Shown: one piece after another, positions 1-7,264 of the stretch | Layout of the letters: every line of letters starts with the position of its first letter | Position numbering within the stretch: position 1 is the first letter of the stretch | Assembly: GCA_964568365.1 (NCBI GenBank) | Contig: CAZMQF010000024.1 | Span: 1-21,992, forward strand | DNA length: 21,992 nucleotides | Reading direction: 5' to 3' | From: CAYLMG01 sp964568365 | Lineage (GTDB): Bacteria > Planctomycetota > Phycisphaerae > Sedimentisphaerales > Anaerobacaceae | Translations under genes and position numbers: made by a program | Notes under the pieces: model-generated | What the model saw: the letters and a program-made list of their open reading frames with translations, nothing else | Told to the model about the DNA's origin: nothing | The model's database searches: none

Positions 1-55
1 TGGCATAAGGCGTTCTTCTCGGCCATATATTTGTCCGTATAGGCAGTATGAACAT
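1..55 (-). CDS. Rhomboid-family intramembrane protease, N-terminal fragment (cut by window edge)
   Basis: Reading leftward from the ATG at 55-53 gives 18 open codons running off the window: MFILPIRTNIWPRRTPYA. This opening (hydrophobic start, P-[IL]-x-T, then RRTP[YW]) resembles the N-terminal cytoplasmic tail of rhomboid serine proteases in planctomycetes and related bacteria, just before the first membrane helix. The catalytic Ser/His region lies outside the window, so the assignment rests on a short motif only. No strong Shine-Dalgarno is visible. The gene is divergent from thiC, with about 150 bases between this start and the thiC promoter. It could be another membrane protein. Confidence 0.5.
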   Translation of the reverse strand, partial: MFILPIRTNIWPRRTPYA

Positions 56-203
56 AACTTAAAGGCCCTGCTCAACTTCCAAAAAAGTTGGTGCATTTTA
101 ATACCAAAATCGCTTTATTACAAGTTATAAAGCTGGATGTCCGCAGAAAGAAATAACCGCTATGTTGCGGATAATTGCCAAATCGGTTGTCCTGATTATT
201 TAT

Positions 204-231
204 TTGACTGTTATGATTTGTGATGTATAAT
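204..231 (+). promoter_or_regulatory. Sigma70-type promoter of thiC
   Basis: TTGACT at 204-209 and a perfect TATAAT at 226-231 are separated by 16 bases. Predicted transcription would start near 238, immediately before the TPP riboswitch, so position and orientation fit. This is a consensus match by eye. Confidence 0.8.
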
Positions 232-240
232 AAAGGCTGT

Positions 241-367
241 TCGCTAGGGGTGGTTCGGCACAAATCAGGCTCGAGCCTAATTTGTGCGGGATCTGAGATA
301 AAACCCTTTGAACCTGATCAGGACAGTTCGCCTAAAATCGGCCGATATGCCTGCGTAGGAAAGTGGT
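241..367 (+). ncRNA. TPP (thiamin pyrophosphate) riboswitch, THI element
   Basis: The conserved THI-box pieces occur in order: AGGGGTG (246-252), an internal hairpin arm of CACAAAT...ATTTGTG type, CTGAGAT (294-299), ACCCTTTGAACCTGATC (303-319), and TGCCTGCGTAGGAAAGTGG (348-366). These form the pyrimidine-sensor and pyrophosphate-sensor helices of the class. The P1 stem can close between CGCT (242-245) and AGTG (362-365). It lies between a good promoter and an intrinsic terminator upstream of thiC, the classical arrangement for thiamin-pyrophosphate repression by premature termination. The family assignment is firm; the mechanism is inferred from the layout. Confidence 0.95.
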
Positions 368-395
368 TGGCCTAAAAATTTTAAGACATTGAATT

Positions 396-428
396 AAATC
401 GCTTCCGGCAGGAGCGATTTTTTATTTT
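396..428 (+). terminator. Riboswitch-controlled intrinsic terminator in the thiC leader
   Basis: AAATCGCT (396-403... stem) pairs with AGCGATTT (413-420), extended inward by a G-U and a C-G pair, and the helix runs directly into TTTTTTATTTT. It sits between the riboswitch and the thiC start codon at 446, so it is the natural expression platform. The alternative antiterminator pairing was not resolved by eye. Confidence 0.85.
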
Positions 429-445
429 AAGAGCGAGTAATAAAA

Positions 446-1768
446 ATGACAACACAATTACAGGCTGCCAAGACGGGTAATATTACCGAACAAATGAGAT
501 TAGTTGCCGAGTCTGAAGGCCTTAGTGCTGAACTCATCGCTGAACAGGTAGCCGCCGGCAAAATGGTAATACCGGCAAATAAACTGCATATAAAGACAAA
601 TCTGCGACCGATAGGCATCGGCCGAGCAGCTACGACCAAAGTAAACGCAAATATCGGCACCAGCAGCGCAGGTTCATCAATAGAAGCTGAAATCGAGAAG
701 ATGCGGGTAGCTCTTGAAGTCGGCGCAGATACTATTATGGATTTAAGTACAGGCGGTAACCTCGACGAAACTCGCCAAAAACTCCTGTCGCAGTGCCCGG
801 TACCTTTCGGAACAGTACCGATTTATCAGGTTATTGAGTCAAGAGCAGTAGAAGAAATCGATGGCAAAGCAATTCTCGAAACAATAGAACAACAGGCCGA
901 ACAGGGTGTCGATTTTTTCACTATTCACGCCGGGGTTCTCAAAGAATACCTGCCTCTTGTCAAAAACAGAGTTGCCGGTATTGTCAGCCGGGGCGGAGCA
1001 CTACTGGCCAAGTGGATGATTTATCACAACAAGCAAAATCCTATGTACGAGATGTTCGATGATTTGTGCGACATAATGGCAGAATTCGATGTGTGTTTTT
1101 CACTCGGCGACGGTCTGCGACCCGGTGCTGTTGCAGACGCAACCGACAAGGCGCAGCTTGCGGAGCTGAAAACACTCGGTGAGCTTGTTTTGAGAGCACG
1201 CCAAAAAGGCTGTCAGGTTATGGTCGAAGGCCCAGGCCATATTCCCTTCGACCAGATACAGTACAATATGGAAATCGAGCAAAAGCTCTGTCACGGTGCA
1301 CCCTTCTATGTTCTCGGGCCGGTAGTAACCGATATCGCCCCGGGATACGACCATATAACCTCGGCAATCGGCGGAACGGCCGCTGCTTTTTACGGAGCAT
1401 CGTTTTTATGCTACGTAACCCCACGTGAGCACCTCGGGCTGCCCAACGCCGACGATGTCCGGACAGGTGTCGTCGCGGCAAAAATTGCAGCACACACAGC
1501 AGACATCGCCCGAGGGCTGAAAGGCTCCGCCGAAAGAGATAAAAACTTGAGCATTGCACGAAGCAGTCTCGACTGGAAAAAACATCTGTCTGAATCGCTC
1601 GATTCGGCAACAGCAGAGCGTATGTATCGCGAGGCTTGCGAAAGGGGAACTGACAGGCAGGTGACAAGCGCCGATTATTGCACTATGTGCGGAAAACAAT
1701 GGTGCAGTCTCAGAATCAATAAAGAAATCAGAGAGTTCTTAAAAGATGAATCCACTTCTCCGGTCTGA
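446..1768 (+). CDS. thiC: Phosphomethylpyrimidine synthase ThiC
   Basis: A 440-residue radical-SAM enzyme that rearranges aminoimidazole ribotide to hydroxymethylpyrimidine phosphate, the pyrimidine half of thiamin, in the cytoplasm. The protein shows the ThiC core from residue ~50 onward (PIGIGRAATTKVNANIG, then GADTIMDLSTGG, then FTIHAGV, VEGPGHIP and CYVTPREHLGLP). The C-terminal [4Fe-4S] motif CTMCGKQWC has Cys412, Cys415 and Cys420, the CX2CX4C spacing specific to ThiC. It is the short form lacking the ~150-residue N-terminal extension of proteobacterial and plant enzymes. The ATG at 446 follows a purine-rich GAGCGAG. The gene is a single unit under the TPP riboswitch; no other thiamin genes follow, and the stop codon is one base from the convergent lptG stop. 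Confidence 0.97.
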   Translation: MTTQLQAAKTGNITEQMRLVAESEGLSAELIAEQVAAGKMVIPANKLHIKTNLRPIGIGRAATTKVNANIGTSSAGSSIEAEIEKMRVALEVGADTIMDLSTGGNLDETRQKLLSQCPVPFGTVPIYQVIESRAVEEIDGKAILETIEQQAEQGVDFFTIHAGVLKEYLPLVKNRVAGIVSRGGALLAKWMIYHNKQNPMYEMFDDLCDIMAEFDVCFSLGDGLRPGAVADATDKAQLAELKTLGELVLRARQKGCQVMVEGPGHIPFDQIQYNMEIEQKLCHGAPFYVLGPVVTDIAPGYDHITSAIGGTAAAFYGASFLCYVTPREHLGLPNADDVRTGVVAAKIAAHTADIARGLKGSAERDKNLSIARSSLDWKKHLSESLDSATAERMYREACERGTDRQVTSADYCTMCGKQWCSLRINKEIREFLKDESTSPV

Positions 1769-1769
1769 A

Positions 1770-2867
1770 TTAAGTCTTCATTGAGTCCAGCTCGATAAAG
1801 GCGATGGGGACAAAGATAAAGACCGGCAGCCATACCCAGAATTCCGGTATTATCATTTTGAAAAAGACCTCGGTTGCGAGCAGCTTACAGATAAAAGTCG
1901 TTATATAGCAGGCAGAAGTGACCCCAAAGCTTATCATAACAGCCGCCTTCATTGTCTTGGGGTCACGACAGATAAGAATGGGCAGGCTTACCATAAGCAT
2001 TACCAGATTGATAACAGGGTCGGTGATATGAGAATGCATTTGGGCATAAAGCTGGGCCTGGTCCTTTAGTTTCTTTCCCTGTTCTGCAAGGGTGTGCAGC
2101 TGCCAGAAGCTCAGCAGAGACTTGTTGGCAGCCTTGCGCATGATGGGGATGTCCCTCGGAGTAATATCAGTCTTGTAATATTTGAAGGCTTCGGGCATAG
2201 ACTGCGAGCCTCTCTTATTAAAGAATCCGTTACTCAAATCCCACTGCTTTGCTTTATTATCATAGACGGCTTTATCCGCTGATATCCAGCCTGTCACCTC
2301 CCAGATGCCCGGCCTCTGAGTTGATTTTCTCGGCAGGACTGTGGGATTATATAAAGTCTGGCTTTTTACCTCGTACCTTTGTGAAAAAAGCAAGGCGCTA
2401 TTGGCATCACTTATAAATCTTACATCATAGGATTCTTCACCTGCGATATGGTCTTCGCCTCGAACGAGCTTATTGGCAAGCGGCGGTATTATAAATTCCT
2501 GATCGATAACCAAAATGCCGGTGGCTATTAACGCAAGAACAATTATGGGAACAACCACACGTTTCAGACTGACCCCGGAAGCCATCACAGCAACCAGCTC
2601 TCTGTTGTGGACCATCTTGCCAAACGAGAATGTCGCTGCGACAACCGTTATCATCCCAGCAAAATCCCTGAAGTACAGTGATACCCGGATTCCATAAAAA
2701 ATTAATATATTTTTAATGACAGCAAAGCTTCCAAGGTCTGCACGTTCCGTAAACTCATCAAGTTTAACGAATAACTCGATAATTATCCGCAGCCCGATAA
2801 GCACAGAAAAGGCAATTGCATAACCTATTAAAAAGTTCTTTGCAACGTATCTGTCTAATATTTTCAT
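1770..2867 (-). CDS. lptG: LptG-like permease of the lipopolysaccharide export ABC transporter (YjgP/YjgQ family)
   Basis: A 365-residue inner-membrane protein, the normal length for LptG. LptF and LptG form the membrane heterodimer that, with LptB, extracts LPS and passes it to the LptC/LptA bridge. Three N-terminal helices are visible (residues ~11-34, ~68-100, ~104-128), then a polar beta-rich periplasmic domain (~130-270), then three C-terminal helices (~283-300, ~307-330, ~336-360). The first residues (MKILDRYVAKNFLIGY) have the family's amphipathic pre-helix pattern. The ATG at 2867 follows a GGAAA sequence. It lies 49 bases downstream of lptF, in the order expected for lptF-lptG. LptF versus LptG is assigned by gene order and size, not by diagnostic residues. 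Confidence 0.88.
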   Translation of the reverse strand: MKILDRYVAKNFLIGYAIAFSVLIGLRIIIELFVKLDEFTERADLGSFAVIKNILIFYGIRVSLYFRDFAGMITVVAATFSFGKMVHNRELVAVMASGVSLKRVVVPIIVLALIATGILVIDQEFIIPPLANKLVRGEDHIAGEESYDVRFISDANSALLFSQRYEVKSQTLYNPTVLPRKSTQRPGIWEVTGWISADKAVYDNKAKQWDLSNGFFNKRGSQSMPEAFKYYKTDITPRDIPIMRKAANKSLLSFWQLHTLAEQGKKLKDQAQLYAQMHSHITDPVINLVMLMVSLPILICRDPKTMKAAVMISFGVTSACYITTFICKLLATEVFFKMIIPEFWVWLPVFIFVPIAFIELDSMKT

Positions 2868-2916
2868 TAAGATTTCCGTCTTACTATAGTATTTTTCAAA
2901 AACTTTGTTTACCGGC

Positions 2917-4533
2917 TCAGTGTTTCAGCAGCCAGCGATATATCACAGCAACCAGTAAAACCAGCAGGGCCGGGCCTGCCCATATCAAAGTCATACCGGC
3001 CTGTGACTGCGAGCCGAGATTCTCAATAATATTTTTGCCGCTTATTATACACACTATCAAAACCGCCGCAGGTATTGAACTGGTACCGAACGCGCTGAGC
3101 AGATGCCCTCCTTTTTTGATGATACCCAGCCCTATACCAATCATAATGAGCGGTACACATCCAATACCAAAAGACAGTCTCGAATGTATCTCAGCTTTTA
3201 TTTGAACAGCAGTTTTTCGAATCTTTTTTTGAAGTTTATCTTCCAATTGCTGCAATTGCGGCCCGGGTTGTTGTTTGAGAGACTGTTCTACATAAGGGCC
3301 GTTGACCGCTTCAAGAATAGAGCCCTTCTGGTCTGTTATTTTCGTTATCGAAGCTGGTATAATTAATCCTCGAATGACAATTGGCCGCCCCGCTGTGCCT
3401 CCCGAGCCGTCTGAGGTTCGCCAACGCGCATTGTAAAAGGCGAATGTCAGGGTCAGCAAATCCTCCTCACCTCTGGTATTCAGCAAAGCCTTCGAGCATT
3501 GCAAGGTACGTCTCGGAACTGTACCTGACAGATCATCGTATTCCTCGGCGATGATCCTTCCTCCAAATTCAATTTGCCTTTCTTTTTTGTCCGTCACGGT
3601 ACAGCTATCAGCTGTGAATCTTATAATCTTCTCGCCGCTGTGCAGCGTATAAAATTCGTCTTCCTTATTATTGATTTTTTGTGCGATATCATTCGCCAGC
3701 AGCTCAGTAGTAAACTGTGCATAAGTTGTATAAGCCAGCTTGGCGACCGGATTGAAAAGCATATAATTGGCCTGGATTTGCTTTATCTTATCTATCTTTT
3801 TGAATTTTATATCATCGCCCAGCAGAGGCGGAAATTCCTGCGTAAAACTCCATCGCTCATTGAAAAAAGAATCTTCATTTGTATAGTCAACAATATATGT
3901 ATTATATGCCGTTATCTGCACCTCATTGAACCGTCTTTGTGGATTAAAGTTCACATAGGCGTCATCGCAGGTAATAATTCTTTGCATCTTCGGTCCATCG
4001 AGCTCTGTTATAACAACACCCGAAAGCAGCTTTTTTTTGGAGTCCACCAGGTCAGCGTAAATCTGCCATCTCTCGTCCGGCGATCTATAATATCCCCTTC
4101 GCTGTATGTTTCGAAATATTATCTTCTGTGCGTCAGCCTTGAGAGCCTTTTCGGCTCGCTGTACAAAGGCCGGTGTTACATAAAAACTCAGAATCAAGTT
4201 TGTAATCGCAACCATTATTGCAAGCGCCAATCCCGGATAAACAAGGGACGTCAGCCCAATACCGCTTGCCCTGCAGGCATCAAGTTCATTATCACTTGCA
4301 AATCTGCCGTAAACAAGTGAGGCGGCAAACAAAGCCGCAATCGGCAGCACGAACGTCAGCGTGATTGGCAAGAAATACCCTATCAAGTGAAATACCTGCT
4401 GAGGCCCTACACCGTGCTCCTGAACAGGACGCAAAATCATCCCCAGACTCAATATCACCGTCAGCGCAAGGCCGGCAAGTACAAATACCCTGAATGCCTC
4501 GCGAAATATATATCTGTGCAAAGTAAAAATCAT
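2917..4533 (-). CDS. lptF: LptF-like permease of the lipopolysaccharide export ABC transporter, enlarged periplasmic domain
   Basis: A 538-residue YjgP/YjgQ-family membrane protein, partner of the downstream lptG. The N-terminus (MIFTLHRYIFREAFRVF) and three helices within residues ~1-120 match the family; ASDNELDACRASG after helix 2 is the typical conserved cytoplasmic loop. Three further helices lie at about 450-470, 480-505 and 512-535. The region between is ~320 residues, against ~160 in LptF proteins of about 365 residues, so the periplasmic beta-jellyroll is much enlarged or carries an insert (around residues 230-440). Such long forms occur in PVC-group bacteria; the role of the extra part is unknown. 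The start ATG at 4533 lacks a strong ribosome-binding site. Confidence 0.85.
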   Translation of the reverse strand: MIFTLHRYIFREAFRVFVLAGLALTVILSLGMILRPVQEHGVGPQQVFHLIGYFLPITLTFVLPIAALFAASLVYGRFASDNELDACRASGIGLTSLVYPGLALAIMVAITNLILSFYVTPAFVQRAEKALKADAQKIIFRNIQRRGYYRSPDERWQIYADLVDSKKKLLSGVVITELDGPKMQRIITCDDAYVNFNPQRRFNEVQITAYNTYIVDYTNEDSFFNERWSFTQEFPPLLGDDIKFKKIDKIKQIQANYMLFNPVAKLAYTTYAQFTTELLANDIAQKINNKEDEFYTLHSGEKIIRFTADSCTVTDKKERQIEFGGRIIAEEYDDLSGTVPRRTLQCSKALLNTRGEEDLLTLTFAFYNARWRTSDGSGGTAGRPIVIRGLIIPASITKITDQKGSILEAVNGPYVEQSLKQQPGPQLQQLEDKLQKKIRKTAVQIKAEIHSRLSFGIGCVPLIMIGIGLGIIKKGGHLLSAFGTSSIPAAVLIVCIISGKNIIENLGSQSQAGMTLIWAGPALLVLLVAVIYRWLLKH

Positions 4534-4572
4534 TTCTTAAAGAGTCCATTCCTTTGTTAATCAACTCAAAGA

Positions 4573-4601
4573 ATATTAAAGAAATAAAATACAATTTGCA
4601 A
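4573..4601 (-). promoter_or_regulatory. Candidate promoter for lptF-lptG
   Basis: On the minus strand TTGCAA (4601-4596) and TAATAT (4578-4573) are 17 bases apart, about 40 bases before the lptF start. Each box matches consensus at four of six positions, so this is only a plausible candidate in an AT-rich stretch. Confidence 0.35.
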
Positions 4602-4647
4602 TAAAATAATTCTTCCGCCCTGTCGAAGCCTTTTTTAGAAGACCACA

Positions 4648-4773
4648 ATGATTAGGAGCTCGAAACGGAGGGTAAAAACGCTTGACGGGAAAATTGATGA
4701 TGTTCATGTTTATGATAGGGCTTTAACTGATAAAGAAGTCCGGCAGATTTACCAGGAGGGTTTGGGTGATTGA
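4648..4773 (+). pseudogene. 3' relic of a LamG/concanavalin-A-like lectin domain gene
   Basis: Forty-one codons are open from the ATG at 4648 to TGA at 4771. From about residue 12 the translation reads LDGKIDDVHVYDRALTD, then KEVRQIYQEG. This is the hallmark C-terminal strand and helix of LamG-type (LamG_3/LamGL) jellyroll domains, 'G-x-IDDVRIYNRALS..EI..LY..G'. LamG domains are usually the final module of large secreted sugar-binding or sulfatase-associated proteins in planctomycetes. The rest of the domain (about 130 residues) is missing, and the first ~11 codons look like unrelated sequence. A strong terminator follows. I infer the surviving tail of a deleted gene; the ATG is probably fortuitous. 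Confidence 0.75.
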
Positions 4774-4806
4774 AAATTATAAGTTTATTGGTTAGTGTTT
4801 GAAATT

Positions 4807-4841
4807 ATGGGCTTTGGAAATTATTTCCAAAGCCCATTTTT
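4807..4841 (+). terminator. Strong intrinsic terminator, 14-bp perfect stem
   Basis: ATGGGCTTTGGAAA (4807-4820) pairs perfectly with TTTCCAAAGCCCAT (4824-4837) around a 3-base loop, followed by TTTTT on the plus strand. It lies just after the LamG relic on the plus strand and 20 bases beyond the stop of the convergent minus-strand gene ending at 4860. On the minus strand the tail is AATTTC, weaker but possibly functional, so it may work in both directions. Confidence 0.9.
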
Positions 4842-4859
4842 GAATCGCTCTTTACAGTC

Positions 4860-5213
4860 TTAAAATTTGAATTGCTCCTTGAAGACCATTTTGAAATCGT
4901 AAACATCGTTGAAATCGTCAATCGAATCGGCGGGCTGTGCACTAATCCATTCATTCTCTACCATCAGATAAACTAACTCGCCGAAATCGCGCGTCGTTTT
5001 TACACTCCAGCTGTTCAATACGAGCATAGCCAGCCTGCCCCATTTTTTTAAAGCAAGCTGCCGTAAAGCCTCGCAAAGGCCCTGGCCGTCCACATGCTGA
5101 GGCTCATCAAGGCTCTCTTTTTTCATATAGACAAGTCCTTCGTACACGAACTTCAAAGCGCCGGACCTGTACCGGCCGTCCTCGGCAGCCACTTGTGAAA
5201 GCTTCTTTTTCAT
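4860..5213 (-). CDS. Minf_1886-family conserved protein of unknown function
   Basis: A 117-residue soluble protein, full length for the family. Recognisable features are the early YRSGALKFVYEGL segment, the HVDGQGLCEALRQLAL segment, the WGRLAMLVLNSWSVK..TRDFGELVY block and a C-terminal D-x-x-D-F-N-D-V-YDF. This pattern is typical of the small Minf_1886 family widespread in Planctomycetes and Verrucomicrobia. No catalytic function is known to me and no membrane segment is present. The start ATG at 5213 has only a distant AAGAG. It sits 15 bases after metG and is probably the last gene of that transcript, ending at the hairpin at 4807-4841. Confidence 0.8.
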   Translation of the reverse strand: MKKKLSQVAAEDGRYRSGALKFVYEGLVYMKKESLDEPQHVDGQGLCEALRQLALKKWGRLAMLVLNSWSVKTTRDFGELVYLMVENEWISAQPADSIDDFNDVYDFKMVFKEQFKF

Positions 5214-5228
5214 TTACTTAAAAGCTCT

Positions 5229-7250
5229 TCAGCTCACTCTTTGTCCAGTTTTTGCGCCTTCATCTACCGAAAGCATAAATACATCCTTTCCGCCCGTGCC
5301 GGCGGCAAGAATCATTCCTTCAGAGACGCCGAACCTCATCTGCCTGGGTTTTAGATTGGCCAGGTATATGACGATTTTACCGTCCAGCTCCTCCGGCCGG
5401 TAGGCCTGCGCGATAGCCGCAAGAACTTCTCTGGCCAGGCCTCCGACATCGAGCTTTAGTCTCAGCAGTTTGTCGGCGCCTTCGACTTTTTCCGCCTTCG
5501 TCACCTTTGCAATCCTCATATCTACCTTCGCAAAGTCTTCAATAACACACTGCGGCGCTATCGGCTCAATGTCAACCTGTTTTGGTTCGGCGTTTTGTGT
5601 TTCCTTACTTTCTTCAATCATCGCTTGCACCTTTTGACTTTCTATTCTGTCAAATAATTTTTCAAACCTTTTTATTTTATGATTTTCCAGAACTTTTTCA
5701 ACATCGGCAAAACCCAATGGGCTGATATTGAGAAACTTTTCAACTTTGCCGGCGAATTTCGGCACAATTGGTCTTAAATAAATCGTCAGGATTCGCACAG
5801 CATTTATCGTTGCTGTAAGGCTCTTTCTCGTTTGCTCCGAATCGGTTTTTATTGTCATCCACGGCTGATTTTGTTCGACGTACCGGTTCGCCTCGTCAGC
5901 CAGTGCCGTTATTGTTCGCACTACGCTTGAATATTCAAGGTTTTCATAATCTGAGACAATCTTTTCTTTGGCTGCTGTAAGTCTGTTTATCAGCTCCCTG
6001 CCCTTTTCATCCAACGAGCCAAGCTGTGAATCAAGTTTCTTCGTCAGCATCGGCGCAGAACGGGACGCAAGGTTCGCAAACTTGCCTACAAGGTCGGCGT
6101 TTATCTTGTTTATAAAGTCAGTTGTGCTTAAATCTATATCTTCCACCGCACCGGTCAGCTTGCTCGCATAATAATACCTCAACGCCTCCGGCTCGAGATG
6201 TTTCAGATACGTCGCTGCTTTTATAAATGTCCCGCGACTCTTGCTCATTTTTTCACCGTTGACTGTTAAGAAACCGTGCACAAAGAGCTTATCAGCCGTT
6301 TTGAATCCTGAGCCGATAAGCATAGCAGGCCAGAAAAGGGCATGAAAATATATTATGTCTTTGCCGATAAAGTGGTAAATCTCGTAGCCGCTCACCTTTG
6401 CCCCCGGCTCCAGCCCGGGCCAGATTTCATCGAAATCAATATTATTTCTGTCGCAGTAATTTTTCAGCGAAGCCATATAGCCTATTGGAGCATCGAGCCA
6501 GACATAGAAAAATTTGTTTTCTTCACCCGGAATCCTGAATCCGAAATAAGGCCCGTCCCTTGAGATATCCCAGTCTTTCAGACCCGCCTTGAACCACTCA
6601 TCAAGTTTGTTTGCAACAGACTTGTGAGTATGGCCGGAAGACATAAGCTGCCTTAGCTGCTGCTCATAATCCGACAGCCTGAAAAAGTAGTGAACACTTT
6701 CTCTGCGGACAGGAGCCGCCTTGCAGGTTGCACAGTGGGCATCAATAAGCTCGGTCGGCTGATACGTCCCCCCGCATTTGTCGCAGGAATCCCCATACTG
6801 GTCCCGGGCGCCGCATCGCGGGCACACGCCCCGGATATATCTGTCGGGAAGAAACATATTACAGTTTTCACAGTAGGTTTGCTCAATATTGCGTTTGACA
6901 ATAGAGCCTCCCTTCTTGAGACGTTTGAAAATAAGCTCGCTCAAAGCCTTGTTTTCAGGCGAATGTGTCGAGTAATAATTATCAAATTCAATCAAGAATC
7001 CGTTGAAATCCGCCTTGTGCTCTTTGTACATCTTCTCAATGAGCTGTTCCGGTTTTATCCCCGCTGTTTTTGCGCTTATCATAACTGGTGTGCCGTGTGT
7101 GTCATCAGCGCAAAAATACAAACAGTGATTGCCGCACATCTTCTGAAAACGCACCCAGATATCAGTTTGAATATATTCGACAAGGTGGCCGATATGTATC
7201 GAGCCGTTCGCATACGGCAATGCTGATGTTACAGCGATTTTACGCGGCAT
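5229..7250 (-). CDS. metG: Methionyl-tRNA synthetase with C-terminal tRNA-binding domain
   Basis: A class I aminoacyl-tRNA synthetase charging tRNA-Met. The Rossmann-fold start (TSALPYANGSIHIGHL) carries the HIGH motif and KMSKS lies near residue 335. The connective insert has eight cysteines in four CX2C pairs (about 128/131, 144/147, 157/160, 174/177), so it is the two-knuckle type, probably with two zinc ions. The anticodon-binding helical domain follows (~390-550). The last ~100 residues (DFAKVDMRIAKV onward) are a Trbp111/EMAPII-like OB-fold typical of dimeric bacterial MetRS. Two adjacent ATGs exist (7253 and 7250); AAGGA lies only 3 bases before the first but 6 before the second, so I prefer 7250 (673 residues). 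It is 14 bases from the upstream ricT stop. Confidence 0.97.
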   Translation of the reverse strand: MPRKIAVTSALPYANGSIHIGHLVEYIQTDIWVRFQKMCGNHCLYFCADDTHGTPVMISAKTAGIKPEQLIEKMYKEHKADFNGFLIEFDNYYSTHSPENKALSELIFKRLKKGGSIVKRNIEQTYCENCNMFLPDRYIRGVCPRCGARDQYGDSCDKCGGTYQPTELIDAHCATCKAAPVRRESVHYFFRLSDYEQQLRQLMSSGHTHKSVANKLDEWFKAGLKDWDISRDGPYFGFRIPGEENKFFYVWLDAPIGYMASLKNYCDRNNIDFDEIWPGLEPGAKVSGYEIYHFIGKDIIYFHALFWPAMLIGSGFKTADKLFVHGFLTVNGEKMSKSRGTFIKAATYLKHLEPEALRYYYASKLTGAVEDIDLSTTDFINKINADLVGKFANLASRSAPMLTKKLDSQLGSLDEKGRELINRLTAAKEKIVSDYENLEYSSVVRTITALADEANRYVEQNQPWMTIKTDSEQTRKSLTATINAVRILTIYLRPIVPKFAGKVEKFLNISPLGFADVEKVLENHKIKRFEKLFDRIESQKVQAMIEESKETQNAEPKQVDIEPIAPQCVIEDFAKVDMRIAKVTKAEKVEGADKLLRLKLDVGGLAREVLAAIAQAYRPEELDGKIVIYLANLKPRQMRFGVSEGMILAAGTGGKDVFMLSVDEGAKTGQRVS

Positions 7251-7264
7251 CATTCGTCCTTAAA

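Noticed and set aside
72..263. A 63-codon minus-strand open frame upstream of thiC
   Set aside because: It overlaps the thiC promoter and the start of the riboswitch and has no family resemblance.
3574..4320. A 248-codon plus-strand open frame opposite lptF
   Set aside because: Antisense shadow with no motif or start signals.
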